Below, piece by piece: positions 1 to 7,140 of a DNA stretch of 59,471 nucleotides (position 1 is its first letter; every line of letters starts with the position of its first letter). Source of the DNA: Gallionella sp. (GTDB lineage: Bacteria > Pseudomonadota > Gammaproteobacteria > Burkholderiales > Gallionellaceae); NCBI GenBank assembly GCA_028687335.1, contig JAQUAI010000017.1, positions 1 to 59,471 on the forward strand. The letters are read 5' to 3'. The position numbers were made by a program, and so were the translations under genes. The notes under the pieces were generated by a model. It was not told the origin of the DNA. It did no database searches and saw nothing but the letters and a program-made list of their open reading frames with translations.

Positions 1-119
1 CTGAAAAAGCACTTGCAGAAGCGGTAAGAAAGCTGAATCATCGTCCCCGCAAATGCCTCAACTATCGGACTCCTCATGATGTCTTCCTAGAAGCTTGCCG
101 TGGTGCGGTTGCAATGTGA
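1..119 (+). CDS. IS30-family transposase, C-terminal end (partial)
   Basis: Only the last 38 codons (from base 3, stop 117–119) lie in the window; the rest is off the left edge. The tail contains LNHRPRKCLNYRTPHDVF, the ending usual for the integrase (DDE) domain of IS30-family transposases, where an 'N-RPRK-L-Y-TP' block closes the catalytic core. The product would cut and join IS ends. The family call rests on this short tail alone, so the IS name cannot be given. The right inverted repeat is expected within about 50 bp downstream, but I could not identify it without the left end. Whether the element is intact is unknown. Confidence 0.75.
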   Translation, partial: EKALAEAVRKLNHRPRKCLNYRTPHDVFLEACRGAVAM

Positions 120-209
120 ATTCACCACAGTCCATGGAAATAATAGGGGACAGACCACGGTTTTTGATTTCTGTTAGGCTGTTATCGGCTTAACCGTTTG
201 GAGGTTTGC

Positions 210-929
210 ATGCCCCGTCGTGCTCGTATTGCATTACCCAATGTGCCTGTTCATATCATTCAGCGCGGGAATAATCGCCAGTGTTGTTTTTTCGCCGATG
301 AGGATTACCGTCGGTATTTGGATTGGCTGGCAGAATATGCGACGAAAACGGGATGTCGGGTTCATGCGTATGTGTTGATGACGAATCATGTGCATTTGTT
401 GGTTTCTGCCGAGCAGGCGGATGCGGGCGGTGCGTTGATGAAGTTGTTGGGGCAGCGATATGTGCAGTATGTGAATCGTGTTTATCGGCGTAGTGGTACG
501 TTGTGGGAGGGGCGTTTTCGCTCTTGTCCGGTGCAGGAGGAGGGGTATCTTTTGGGGTGTCAGCGGTATATTGAGCTGAATCCGGTGCGGGCAAATATGG
601 TGGTGCATCCGGCTGAGTATCGGTGGTCTAGCTATCGCGCGAATGCGCAGGGTGAGGCGGATGTTTTGGTGCAGCCGCATTCGCTATACGATGCGCTGGG
701 GAATGCGGCGGATGCTCGGCAGGCATCTTATCGTGAGTTGTTTCGCTATGAGTTGGAGCCGGGGTTGGTGGATGAGATTCGGCGTGCGACGAATGGTAAT
801 TTTGCTTTGGGGAATGCGCGTTTTGCAGCGGAGGTGGCTTCGATGATAGGCAGGCGGGCTGTGCCGGGTGTGTCGGGGCGGCCTCGTAAGTTGGCTGCGC
901 CAGTGTCGGGTGTGTTGGATTTTGAGTGA
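210..929 (+). CDS. REP-associated tyrosine transposase (Y1/HUH, IS200-like)
   Basis: A 239-aa single-strand DNA transposase of the Y1_Tnp superfamily, of the RAYT kind that mobilises or maintains short palindromic repeats instead of carrying its own IS ends. The HUH metal motif is visible as NHVHLL (His60, His62). It is followed by the tyrosine-rich helix around residues 84–92, which should hold the nucleophile, then GTLWEGRF and a YIELNPVRANMV block typical of RAYTs. I chose the ATG at 210, with GGAGG at 200–204; an upstream in-frame TTG at 198 overlaps that site. A GGGGACAGACCACGG motif lies at about 146–160, a sequence I recall next to such genes in other proteobacteria. The gene looks intact and has no partner gene. 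Confidence 0.88.
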   Translation: MPRRARIALPNVPVHIIQRGNNRQCCFFADEDYRRYLDWLAEYATKTGCRVHAYVLMTNHVHLLVSAEQADAGGALMKLLGQRYVQYVNRVYRRSGTLWEGRFRSCPVQEEGYLLGCQRYIELNPVRANMVVHPAEYRWSSYRANAQGEADVLVQPHSLYDALGNAADARQASYRELFRYELEPGLVDEIRRATNGNFALGNARFAAEVASMIGRRAVPGVSGRPRKLAAPVSGVLDFE

Positions 930-976
930 GGGCTTTGGCTTTCTGTTTTTGTTTGTTTTTTTATGTGGTTGGTTTT

Positions 977-1468
977 ATGAAAATTAAAGATAAGGTTGGT
1001 GTTGTTTTTGTTTGTATGGGGAATATTTGTCGTTCTCCTACGGCTGAGGTTGTGTTTCGCCATTATGTTGAGCAGGCGGGGTTGGGTGAGTTGGTTTGTG
1101 TGGATTCGGCGGGAACGCATGATTACCACGTTGGTGCTGCGCCCGATGGTCGTACTCAGCGTGCTGCGCAGCAGCGGGGTTATGACATGAGTTTGTTGCG
1201 CGGGCGGCAGGTTGAGGTGGGGGATTTTTCTCGTTTTGATTATGTGTTGGCGATGGATGAGGCGAATCTTGCGATTCTTAAGCGCTTGCGTCCGCATGAT
1301 TCGGCGGGTCATTTGGGTTTGTTTCTTGATTTTGCGCGCCATCATGGTGAGCGTGAGGTGCCTGATCCTTATTACGGCGGAGCGGACGGTTTTGAACGCG
1401 TGCTGGATATGGTGGAGGATGCGGCGGAGGGGTTGCTGACGCACATTCGGCAGCGACATTTTAAGTGA
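977..1468 (+). CDS. Low-molecular-weight protein-tyrosine phosphatase
   Basis: 163 aa, the normal length for cytosolic LMW-PTPs, which remove phosphate from phosphotyrosine through a cysteinyl-phosphate intermediate. The P-loop CX5R is at residues 13–19 (CMGNICR, followed by SPTAE), and the general-acid loop is DPYYGG at about 130–135, so both catalytic elements are present. The ATG at 977 gives the usual N-terminus; a longer reading from 926 would add an unlikely hydrophobic stretch. There is no tyrosine kinase or capsule operon nearby, so a role in exopolysaccharide control, common in the family, cannot be argued from context. lexA follows after 75 bp under its own promoter. Confidence 0.9.
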   Translation: MKIKDKVGVVFVCMGNICRSPTAEVVFRHYVEQAGLGELVCVDSAGTHDYHVGAAPDGRTQRAAQQRGYDMSLLRGRQVEVGDFSRFDYVLAMDEANLAILKRLRPHDSAGHLGLFLDFARHHGEREVPDPYYGGADGFERVLDMVEDAAEGLLTHIRQRHFK

Positions 1469-1482
1469 GGCGGTGATTCTGG

Positions 1483-1511
1483 TTGACATGAGAACGTGCG
1501 TTCTTTTAAAG
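1483..1511 (+). promoter_or_regulatory. lexA promoter
   Basis: A perfect -35 TTGACA at 1483–1488 and a T/A-rich -10 (TTAAAG at 1506–1511, spacer 17, or TTTAAA at 1505–1510, spacer 16). The first SOS palindrome (1491–1504) fills the spacer, so a bound repressor would block RNA polymerase directly. The second copy lies just downstream of the -10. Confidence 0.65.
1491..1504. promoter_or_regulatory. Candidate LexA operator 1 (AGAACG-N2-CGTTCT)
   Basis: AGAACGTGCGTTCT is a perfect palindrome in its 6-bp half sites. The same half sites with the same 2-bp gap recur upstream of recA at 45167–45180. Finding it upstream of both lexA and recA, the two classic SOS genes, is the reason for calling it the LexA operator. 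It is unlike CTG-N10-CAG. Confidence 0.8.
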
Positions 1512-1515
1512 TGTC

Positions 1516-1529
1516 AGCACGTTCGTTCT
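1516..1529. promoter_or_regulatory. Candidate LexA operator 2 (imperfect copy)
   Basis: AGCACGTTCGTTCT differs from the perfect palindrome at one position of the left half site. Its centre is 25 bp from operator 1. A tandem pair at lexA is consistent with tight autoregulation, as in other bacteria. Confidence 0.65.
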
Positions 1530-1543
1530 GTTGAGGTGTTGCC

Positions 1544-2152
1544 ATGAGTGATTACGATCACGTCGAATCTAATCCCAAAGATGCTGAGTATTTGGCCAAG
1601 CTGCAAGATTATTATGCCGAGTGGAAGAGCATTCCTTCGTATGCTTCGCTTTGTGAGGTGTTTGGTATTGCGTCGAAGTCTTGGGTAAAGGCTATTCTTG
1701 ATCGTTTGGGTAAGAGTGGTTTTATCGAGCGTACGCCGGATGGTGTGTGGGTGCCTACGCGTCAGTTTTTTGCCCGGCCAATGGCTGAGTCTTCGGTGCA
1801 GGCGGGGATGCCGGTGGCGGTAACGGCAACGCAGGGCGATTATTTGATTATTGATGAGATGTTGATTGATGAGCCGTCCAAGACTACGTTGATTCCGGTT
1901 AAGGGCGACTCGATGATTGAGGCGGGTATTCACGACGGGGATGTCGCTGTGGTTGAAAAGCGTATGACGGCGAATATCGGGGATATTGTGGTTGCTATTG
2001 TGGATAACGAATTTACGCTTAAAACGCTGGATAAGGAGCGTGGCCAGTTTGTGTTAAGGCCATCTAATCAGGCATTTCCCACGATACGGCCGCAAGGGTC
2101 ATTGGAGATTTTTGGTGTGCTGGTGGGGTTGATTCGCAAGTATCGTAAGTGA
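1544..2152 (+). CDS. lexA: LexA-family SOS repressor (S24 self-cleaving protease)
   Basis: 202 aa, the usual LexA length. The N-terminal winged helix (about 12–70) includes SIPSYASLCEVFGIAS and then GFIERTPDGVW; it is clearly LexA-like but divergent in the recognition helix (SKSWVKAILDRL). The C-terminal S24 protease domain is complete: cleavage bond Ala87–Gly88 in VQAGMP, nucleophile Ser123 in GDSMIEAGI, and general base Lys160 in NEFTLKTL. These match Ala84–Gly85, Ser119 and Lys156 of E. coli LexA. It should dimerise, repress SOS genes and cut itself when RecA filaments form. The ATG at 1544 has GAGG at 1533–1536. Two palindromes lie in the promoter. It is monocistronic, ending at a two-way terminator. 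Confidence 0.92.
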   Translation: MSDYDHVESNPKDAEYLAKLQDYYAEWKSIPSYASLCEVFGIASKSWVKAILDRLGKSGFIERTPDGVWVPTRQFFARPMAESSVQAGMPVAVTATQGDYLIIDEMLIDEPSKTTLIPVKGDSMIEAGIHDGDVAVVEKRMTANIGDIVVAIVDNEFTLKTLDKERGQFVLRPSNQAFPTIRPQGSLEIFGVLVGLIRKYRK

Positions 2153-2219
2153 GGGTGTTGCGCTGTTGATGCGGCACTTGAGCGGTTAGCATTAATGAAA
2201 CACTGCTTAAGTCTCGTTT

Positions 2220-2286
2220 GTCATTCCCGCGAAAGCGGGAACCCAGTTAAATAAAGGCACTGGATTCCCGCTTTCGCGGGAATGAC
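2220..2286. repeat. Inverted pair of palindromic repeats (dRS3/REP-like)
   Basis: Two 27-bp arms (2220–2246 and 2260–2286) are inverted copies of each other with two mismatches. Each contains its own palindrome, ATTCCCGC-GAAA-GCGGGAA. The 13-bp spacer is AT-rich. The unit resembles the ATTCCC-N-GGGAAT repeats (dRS3) of Neisseria and related intergenic repeats of betaproteobacteria, and could be a substrate of a RAYT such as the one at 210–929. It sits between lexA and its terminator. Confidence 0.8.
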
Positions 2287-2311
2287 GACTTAATCGGTAC
2301 TTCCTTAAACT

Positions 2312-2348
2312 AAAAAGCCACGAACACTTTCTGTGTTCGTGGCTTTTT
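2312..2348. terminator. Bidirectional intrinsic terminator between lexA and pstB
   Basis: A 16-bp perfect stem (AAAAAGCCACGAACAC and its complement) with a TTTCT loop is flanked by A and T runs on either side. It can therefore stop transcription of lexA (plus) and of the pst operon (minus), which converge here. Confidence 0.9.
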
Positions 2349-2368
2349 TTGTTGTGGTTGAGCAAAAA

Positions 2369-3142
2369 TTAACCGAAGCGGCCGGTGATGTAGTCTTCTG
2401 TTTCTTTGCGTTTGGGGTTGGTGAAGACGGTGCTGGTGTCGCCGAATTCGATTAGGTCGCCTAGGTACATGTAGGCGGTGTAGTCGGATACGCGCGCGGC
2501 CTGTTGCATGTTGTGGGTAACGATGACGATGGTGAAGTCTTCTTTCAGTTCGTCGATCAGTTTTTCGATGTGTGCGGTGGAGATCGGGTCGAGCGCGGAG
2601 GTCGGCTCGTCCAGTAGTAATACTTGTGGTTTAACTGCAATCGCGCGGGCGATACACAGTCGTTGTTGCTGGCCGCCAGATAGGCCGGTTCCGCTTTGTT
2701 TTAGTTTGTCTTTGACTTCGGTCCATAGGGCGGCCTTTTTCAGCGCCCATTCGACGCGCTCGTCCATGTCGTTTTTGCCTAGTGTTTCGTATAGTTTTAC
2801 GCCAAACGCGATGTTGTCGTAGATGGACATCGGGAAGGGGGTTGGTTTTTGGAACACCATGCCGATTTTGGCGCGCAGCATGTTCAGGTCTTGCTTGGGG
2901 TCGAGGATGTTTGCGCCGTCCAGAATGATTTGGCCGGTGGCTTTTTGTTTTGGGTAGAGCTGGTACATGCGGTTGAAGGTGCGCAGCAGGGTGGATTTAC
3001 CGCAGCCGGACGGGCCGATGAACGCGGTGACCATCTTTTCCGCGATGTTCATGTTGATGTTGTTTAGCGCGCGATAGTTACCGTAATAGAAGTTCAGGTC
3101 TTTGACGACGACTTTCGGGTTGGCGATATTTTCAGCGTTCAT
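2369..3142 (-). CDS. pstB: Phosphate ABC transporter, ATP-binding protein
   Basis: 257 aa from the ATG at 3142 (an in-frame TTG lies 6 bases upstream; AAGG sits 7 bases before the ATG). PstB is the ATPase of the high-affinity phosphate importer PstSCAB. The Walker A motif GPSGCGKS is at about 43–50, the ABC signature LSGGQQQR at 154–161, Walker B LLLDEP at about 175–180, and the switch His in IVTHNMQQA. Length and spacing are normal. It is the last gene of pstS–pstC–pstA–pstB and is followed by the two-way terminator, so phoU, which often follows pstB, is not part of this operon. Confidence 0.97.
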   Translation of the reverse strand: MNAENIANPKVVVKDLNFYYGNYRALNNINMNIAEKMVTAFIGPSGCGKSTLLRTFNRMYQLYPKQKATGQIILDGANILDPKQDLNMLRAKIGMVFQKPTPFPMSIYDNIAFGVKLYETLGKNDMDERVEWALKKAALWTEVKDKLKQSGTGLSGGQQQRLCIARAIAVKPQVLLLDEPTSALDPISTAHIEKLIDELKEDFTIVIVTHNMQQAARVSDYTAYMYLGDLIEFGDTSTVFTNPKRKETEDYITGRFG

Positions 3143-3157
3143 ATGCAAGCCTTGCGT

Positions 3158-4003
3158 TTAGTGAGTGGTGGCGCTTTGTCGGAACAAGACGCGCGCTAAG
3201 ATGTTGAGGGTCAGTACGCTCAGGGTGATGAGCAGTGCGCCCGCCCAAGCGAGGTTTTGCCAGTCTTCGTAAGGACTCATGGCGAATTGGAAGATGACTA
3301 CTGGTAAGTTAGCCAGCGGTTGATCCATGTCGCTACTCCAGAACTGGTTGTTCAGTGAGGTGAAGAGCAGCGGTGCGGTTTCGCCGCTGATGCGTGCGAT
3401 GGCCAGCATTACGCCGGTGATGATGCCAGCACGGGCAGCGCGTAGGGTGACGAAGTTGACGATCTTCCATTGCGGGGCGCCGAGTGCGGCGGCGGCTTCA
3501 CGCAGGGTGTTGGGTACCAGACGTAGCATGTTCTCGGTGGTGCGAATCACAATCGGGATGACGATGATGGCGAGTGCTAGCGCGCCTGCCCAGCCGGAGA
3601 AGTGCTTAACGTGGACGACATAGACTTCGTAGACGAATAGGCCGATCACGATAGACGGGGCGGACAGCAGGATGTCGTTGATGAAGCGTGTGATTGGTGC
3701 AAGCCAGCCACGCTGACCGAATTCGGCCAGATAGGTACCGGCCAGAATGCCGATAGGCGTGCCGATCAAGGTGCCGATCAGGCTCATCATTAGGGAGCCA
3801 GCAATCGCGTTGAGTAAGCCGCCGTTGCTGCCTGGGGGCGGTGTCATTTCGCTGAAGACGGACATGGTTAATGCTGGTAGGCCGTGATCCAGCAGCGTGA
3901 ACAATATCCAGCAAAGCCAGAAGAGACCGAATAGCATGGCCAGCATCGAGACCACGAGGCCGATGACGTTGATGATGCGTCGACGTGTGTAGAGATTCAT
4001 CAT
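3158..4003 (-). CDS. pstA: Phosphate ABC transporter, permease PstA
   Basis: 281 aa with about six membrane segments. The first runs at about 11–35; the permease loop motif ([14 protein letters not shown], the EAA motif that docks onto PstB) lies in the second half. Together with PstC it forms the phosphate channel of the inner membrane. The start has two tandem ATGs (4003 and 4000) six bases after the pstC stop codon, so translation is probably coupled. pstB begins 15 bases beyond its stop. Confidence 0.96.
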   Translation of the reverse strand: MMNLYTRRRIINVIGLVVSMLAMLFGLFWLCWILFTLLDHGLPALTMSVFSEMTPPPGSNGGLLNAIAGSLMMSLIGTLIGTPIGILAGTYLAEFGQRGWLAPITRFINDILLSAPSIVIGLFVYEVYVVHVKHFSGWAGALALAIIVIPIVIRTTENMLRLVPNTLREAAAALGAPQWKIVNFVTLRAARAGIITGVMLAIARISGETAPLLFTSLNNQFWSSDMDQPLANLPVVIFQFAMSPYEDWQNLAWAGALLITLSVLTLNILARVLFRQSATTH

Positions 4004-4009
4004 GATAGT

Positions 4010-4975
4010 TTAGGTCGATTGGCCTTCGCGTTGGCCGAGCTTGTACAGCATGAAGCGGGCAAGCGACAGGACGACAAAGGTAATGAAGAACAGGATTAGG
4101 CCGAGCTCGATGAGCGCGGAGGTGTATAGCTCCCCGACTGCTTCGGTGAATTCGTTGGCCAGAGCGGATGAAATGCTGTTGCCTGGCATTAGCAGTGATT
4201 CGCTTAGTTCGTGTGCGTTGCCGATGACGAAAGTGACTGCCATGGTTTCACCCAGCGCACGCCCTAGCCCCAGCATAATGCCGCCGACCACGCCGATGCG
4301 GGTGTAAGGCAGCACGACTTTCCAAACAACTTCCCAGGTGGTTGCGCCTAGTCCGTAAGCAGACTCTTTGAGTAGGGCGGGGACAACTTCAAACACGTCG
4401 CGCATGACTGAGGCGATGAAGGGTATGACCATGATGGCGAGAATGATGCCGGCAGTCAGGATGCCGATGCCCATAGGTGGGCCGCTGAAAAACGGGCCGA
4501 TGTAAGGCAGGACACCGATGTGGTCGTTGAGCCATGGTTCGACGTGATCGGCAAACAGGGGGGCAAAGACGAACAAGCCCCACATGCCGTAAATGATGCT
4601 GGGGATGCCCGCCAGCAATTCCACTGCGATACCCAGCGGGCGGCGCAATACGCGCGGTGACAGTTCGGTCAGGAAAATGGCGATGCCGAAGCTGACCGGA
4701 ATGGCGATTACCAGCGCGATGGCGGAAGTGACCAGTGTGCCGATAATGGGAACTAACGCACCGTATTCATCCGTTACCGGATCCCATTGTGCGCTGGTTA
4801 AAAAATTGAATCCAAAGGCATTGATGGCCGGCATGCTGCCGATAATCAAGGAGCCAAGGATGGCAACCAATAGGGCAAGTACCCCAAAGGCTGATAGACG
4901 GGTCATGCCGCGAAACAGCATGTCCAACCAAATTTGACGCTTAAGGCGCGCTTCTTGCAGGAACGACGTATTCAT
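4010..4975 (-). CDS. pstC: Phosphate ABC transporter, permease PstC
   Basis: 321 aa, a normal PstC length, with an N-terminal membrane segment at about 29–52, a periplasmic loop, and four to five further helices. The EAA-type motif ([19 protein letters not shown]) in the cytoplasmic loop is the contact with the ATPase PstB. It pairs with PstA. It lies 90 bases downstream of pstS, and that gap holds two hairpins that probably lower permease expression relative to the binding protein. Confidence 0.96.
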   Translation of the reverse strand: MNTSFLQEARLKRQIWLDMLFRGMTRLSAFGVLALLVAILGSLIIGSMPAINAFGFNFLTSAQWDPVTDEYGALVPIIGTLVTSAIALVIAIPVSFGIAIFLTELSPRVLRRPLGIAVELLAGIPSIIYGMWGLFVFAPLFADHVEPWLNDHIGVLPYIGPFFSGPPMGIGILTAGIILAIMVIPFIASVMRDVFEVVPALLKESAYGLGATTWEVVWKVVLPYTRIGVVGGIMLGLGRALGETMAVTFVIGNAHELSESLLMPGNSISSALANEFTEAVGELYTSALIELGLILFFITFVVLSLARFMLYKLGQREGQST

Positions 4976-5003
4976 TCGGATAGCTATTTTATGTAGTGAT
5001 CAA

Positions 5004-5055
5004 GGGGGCATTGCGCCCCCTCGAATTATATCCTGAGTGCGTCACTTGACGCACT
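5004..5055 (-). promoter_or_regulatory. Two hairpins between pstS and pstC
   Basis: Stem 1: GGGGGC (5004–5009) with GCCCCC (5015–5020), loop of 5. Stem 2: AGTGCGTC (5036–5043) with GACGCACT (5048–5055), loop of 4. Neither is followed by a U run on the minus strand, so they look like 3'-end stabilisers of pstS mRNA or partial attenuators rather than full terminators. This would fit the usual excess of periplasmic PstS over the permease. Confidence 0.55.
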
Positions 5056-5065
5056 TAAGTCCTGC

Positions 5066-6115
5066 TTACTTCCAGAGTGCTGCGCCTTTGCTGTCTTTGA
5101 CTTGCTTTTTCCAAGCATCGCGGATCAGCTTGGTGACGCTGTCTGGCAACGGCACGTAGTCAAGGTCGGAAGCCAGCTTGCCACCTTTGGTGTAAGCCCA
5201 GTCGAAGAACTTCAACACGGCTGCGCCGGATTCAGGTTTTTCTTGCGACTTGTGTACCAAAATGAAGGTTGCGCCGCTGATTGGCCATGTTGCTTTGCCT
5301 GGCTCGTCAGTCAGGATTTCGTAGAAACCCGGTGCTTTATCCCATTGTGCGCCAGCTGCGGCAGCTTTGAAGGAGTCTTCGTTGGCAACGACGAATTGGC
5401 CGTCACGATTCTTCAGTTGTACGCTGTTCATCTTGTTTTGCAGAGCGTAAGCGTACTCTACATAACCGATGGAGCCTTTGATACGCTGTACATAAGAGGC
5501 AACACCTTCGTTACCTTTGCCGCCAGTACCGGCTTTCCAGGAAACGGCGGTACCTTCGCCAACGGTGGCTTTCCAGTCGGCACTAGCCTTGGACAGGTAG
5601 TTGGTGAAAATGAAGCTGGTGCCGGAGCCATCGGAGCGGTGTACGACGGTGATGGCAGTATCAGGCAGGCTTAAGCCGCTGTTCAATGCGGCGATAGCGG
5701 GGTCATTCCATTTGGTGATCTTGCCCAGATAGATGTTAGCCAAGGTTTTGCCGTCCAACTTGAGTTGGCCGGAAGCGATGCCGTTCACGTTGATGACTGG
5801 CACTACGCCGCCGATTACGGTCGGGAATTGCATCAGGCCATTCTTTTCCAGATCTTCTGGCTTCAATGGCATGTCGGATGCGCCGAAATCAACGGTTTTT
5901 GCTGTGATTTGCTTGATGCCGCCACCGGAGCCGATGGATTGGTAGTTCATGTTGGTGCCGCTTTGTGCTTTGTAAGCCTCAGCCCACTTGGCGTAGATCG
6001 GGTAGGGGAATGTCGCGCCCGCGCCAGTGATGTCGGTAGCGTGCGAAGCGACGGTGAAGGTCATCGCAGTTGCTGCAGTGATGCTGATGATGAGCTGCTT
6101 GAGTTTGCTATTCAT
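5066..6115 (-). CDS. pstS: Periplasmic phosphate-binding protein PstS
   Basis: 349 aa, beginning with a clear Sec signal peptide (basic MNSKLKQ, hydrophobic core, cleavage after about Ala26 in ASHA). The mature part starts with ITGAGATFPYPIYAKW, and SIGSGGGIKQI and HRSDGSGTSFIFTNYL supply the phosphate-binding loops. It captures phosphate in the periplasm for PstCA–PstB. GGAGA precedes the ATG. The gene is first in the operon, and a Pho box lies about 90 bases upstream, so PhoB control under phosphate starvation is expected. Confidence 0.97.
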   Translation of the reverse strand: MNSKLKQLIISITAATAMTFTVASHATDITGAGATFPYPIYAKWAEAYKAQSGTNMNYQSIGSGGGIKQITAKTVDFGASDMPLKPEDLEKNGLMQFPTVIGGVVPVINVNGIASGQLKLDGKTLANIYLGKITKWNDPAIAALNSGLSLPDTAITVVHRSDGSGTSFIFTNYLSKASADWKATVGEGTAVSWKAGTGGKGNEGVASYVQRIKGSIGYVEYAYALQNKMNSVQLKNRDGQFVVANEDSFKAAAAGAQWDKAPGFYEILTDEPGKATWPISGATFILVHKSQEKPESGAAVLKFFDWAYTKGGKLASDLDYVPLPDSVTKLIRDAWKKQVKDSKGAALWK

Positions 6116-6201
6116 GCTTTCTCCATTAGTAATTTAGTACCGAACATTCGGCAGGTTGTCGCAAATGCCTCATTCGACGAAGCGCATCCTAGGGGATGTG
6201 T

Positions 6202-6226
6202 GTGACAGGATTATTACAAAGATGAC
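6202..6226 (-). promoter_or_regulatory. Candidate Pho box upstream of pstS
   Basis: Read on the minus strand, the block gives GTCATCTT, TGTAATAAT and CTGTCAC, spaced about 11 bases apart. The last equals the CTGTCAC half of the PhoB consensus and the others are weaker copies. Its position about 90 bases upstream of the pstS start fits PhoB activation. Confidence 0.6.
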
Positions 6227-6259
6227 TTTTATTTGTGCTTGTTATTTGCAGGTGCTCCG

Positions 6260-6277
6260 AATTATAGTTTCATAATT
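6260..6277. promoter_or_regulatory. Inverted repeat at the arsR promoter (candidate ArsR operator)
   Basis: AATTAT–6 bp–ATAATT lies 25 bases upstream of the arsR start, in the AT-rich part of the gap. ArsR/SmtB repressors bind AT-rich inverted repeats, so autorepression is likely. No other candidate is visible in the 180-bp gap. Confidence 0.5.
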
Positions 6278-6301
6278 GTTTAACTATCGAAATATAAGAT
6301 C

Positions 6302-6619
6302 ATGGACTCTGTTGAGGCGGTAGCGAAGTTGTCGGCATTGGCGCAACCCACACGATTGGCGATTTATCGCCTGTTGGTGGCGCGCGGGCCTGAGGGGGTA
6401 ATGGCGGGCGGGATTGCGGAAACGCTGAAAGTGTCGCCCGCGACCTTGTCGTTTCATTTTAAAACGCTCAGTCACGCGGGGTTGATTGGCAGTCGGCAGG
6501 ATGGGCGCTTTGTTTATTACGCAGCAAACTTTCAGGCGATGAATGCGATGGTGGCCTATTTGACGGAAAACTGTTGTGGCGGGGATGTGTCAGCTTGCCA
6601 AGCAGATGGCTTAATTTAA
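6302..6619 (+). CDS. arsR: ArsR-family arsenic-responsive repressor
   Basis: 105 aa with an ArsR/SmtB winged helix. Residues 10–60 include LAQPTRLAIYRLL and the recognition helix SPATLSFHFKTLSHAGLI. The usual CVC metal site in the DNA-binding helix is absent. Instead the C-terminus carries Cys91–Cys92 and Cys99, a layout like the C-terminal As(III) site described for the Acidithiobacillus ferrooxidans ArsR. It should release DNA on binding arsenite or antimonite. It heads arsR–arsC–acr3; the reductase starts 16 bases after its stop. Confidence 0.92.
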   Translation: MDSVEAVAKLSALAQPTRLAIYRLLVARGPEGVMAGGIAETLKVSPATLSFHFKTLSHAGLIGSRQDGRFVYYAANFQAMNAMVAYLTENCCGGDVSACQADGLI

Positions 6620-6635
6620 TTAACTTGGGAGATTG

Positions 6636-7136
6636 ATGATGGAAAGTAATACTTATCGTGTGCTGGTGTTGTGTACGGGGAATTCCGCGCGCAGTATTTT
6701 GGGTGAGGTGCTGTTTAATACTTTGGGTAAGGGCATGTTTAAAGCATATAGCGCTGGGAGTAAGCCTGCTGGGCGTGTTAATCCGGGGGCGCTTGAGTGG
6801 TTGCAGGATAACGGGTACAGCACGGAAGGACTGCGTAGCAAAAGCTGGGATGAATTCGCGCAGCCAGATGCGCCGGAGTTCGATTTTATCTTTACCGTGT
6901 GCGATAACGCAGCCGGAGAGGCGTGTCCGTTGTGGCTCGGGCGGCCAGCAACGGCGCACTGGGGGATTCCTGATCCGGCGCATATTGAGGGTGATGAGGC
7001 GCGTCGTGCTGCTTTTAATAAGGCTGCCGAGCAATTGGCGCGTCGCATCCAATTATTTATGAGTTTGCCGATTGATAAGCTGGATAAGCTGACGCTCAAA
7101 GAAAAGCTGACTGAAATCGGGCAGATCAAGGATTGA
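6636..7136 (+). CDS. arsC: Arsenate reductase, thioredoxin-coupled LMW-PTP-like type
   Basis: 166 aa. The N-terminal P-loop CTGNSAR (Cys13–Arg19) belongs to the LMW-phosphatase fold. Two further cysteines, Cys89 and Cys97 in VCDNAAGEACP, form the redox relay that distinguishes arsenate reductases of the thioredoxin class from phosphatases. It reduces As(V) to As(III) for export by the next gene. Start: tandem ATGs at 6636 and 6639, after GGGAG. The C-terminus (about 140–166) is a helical extension. It sits 4 bases before the ACR3 pump gene, so the two are co-translated. Confidence 0.93.
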   Translation: MMESNTYRVLVLCTGNSARSILGEVLFNTLGKGMFKAYSAGSKPAGRVNPGALEWLQDNGYSTEGLRSKSWDEFAQPDAPEFDFIFTVCDNAAGEACPLWLGRPATAHWGIPDPAHIEGDEARRAAFNKAAEQLARRIQLFMSLPIDKLDKLTLKEKLTEIGQIKD

Positions 7137-7140
7137 TGCG

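Noticed and set aside
926..976. Longer start for the LMW phosphatase at 926
   Set aside because: It would add a hydrophobic 17-residue stretch unlike the family and overlap the end of the RAYT gene.
746..1489. 247-codon antisense frame across the RAYT and phosphatase genes
   Set aside because: Shadow of two real genes; the translation is low-complexity and basic, with no ribosome site.
5102..5674. 190-codon plus-strand frame opposite pstS
   Set aside because: Antisense shadow of a clear PstS; no start signal or family.
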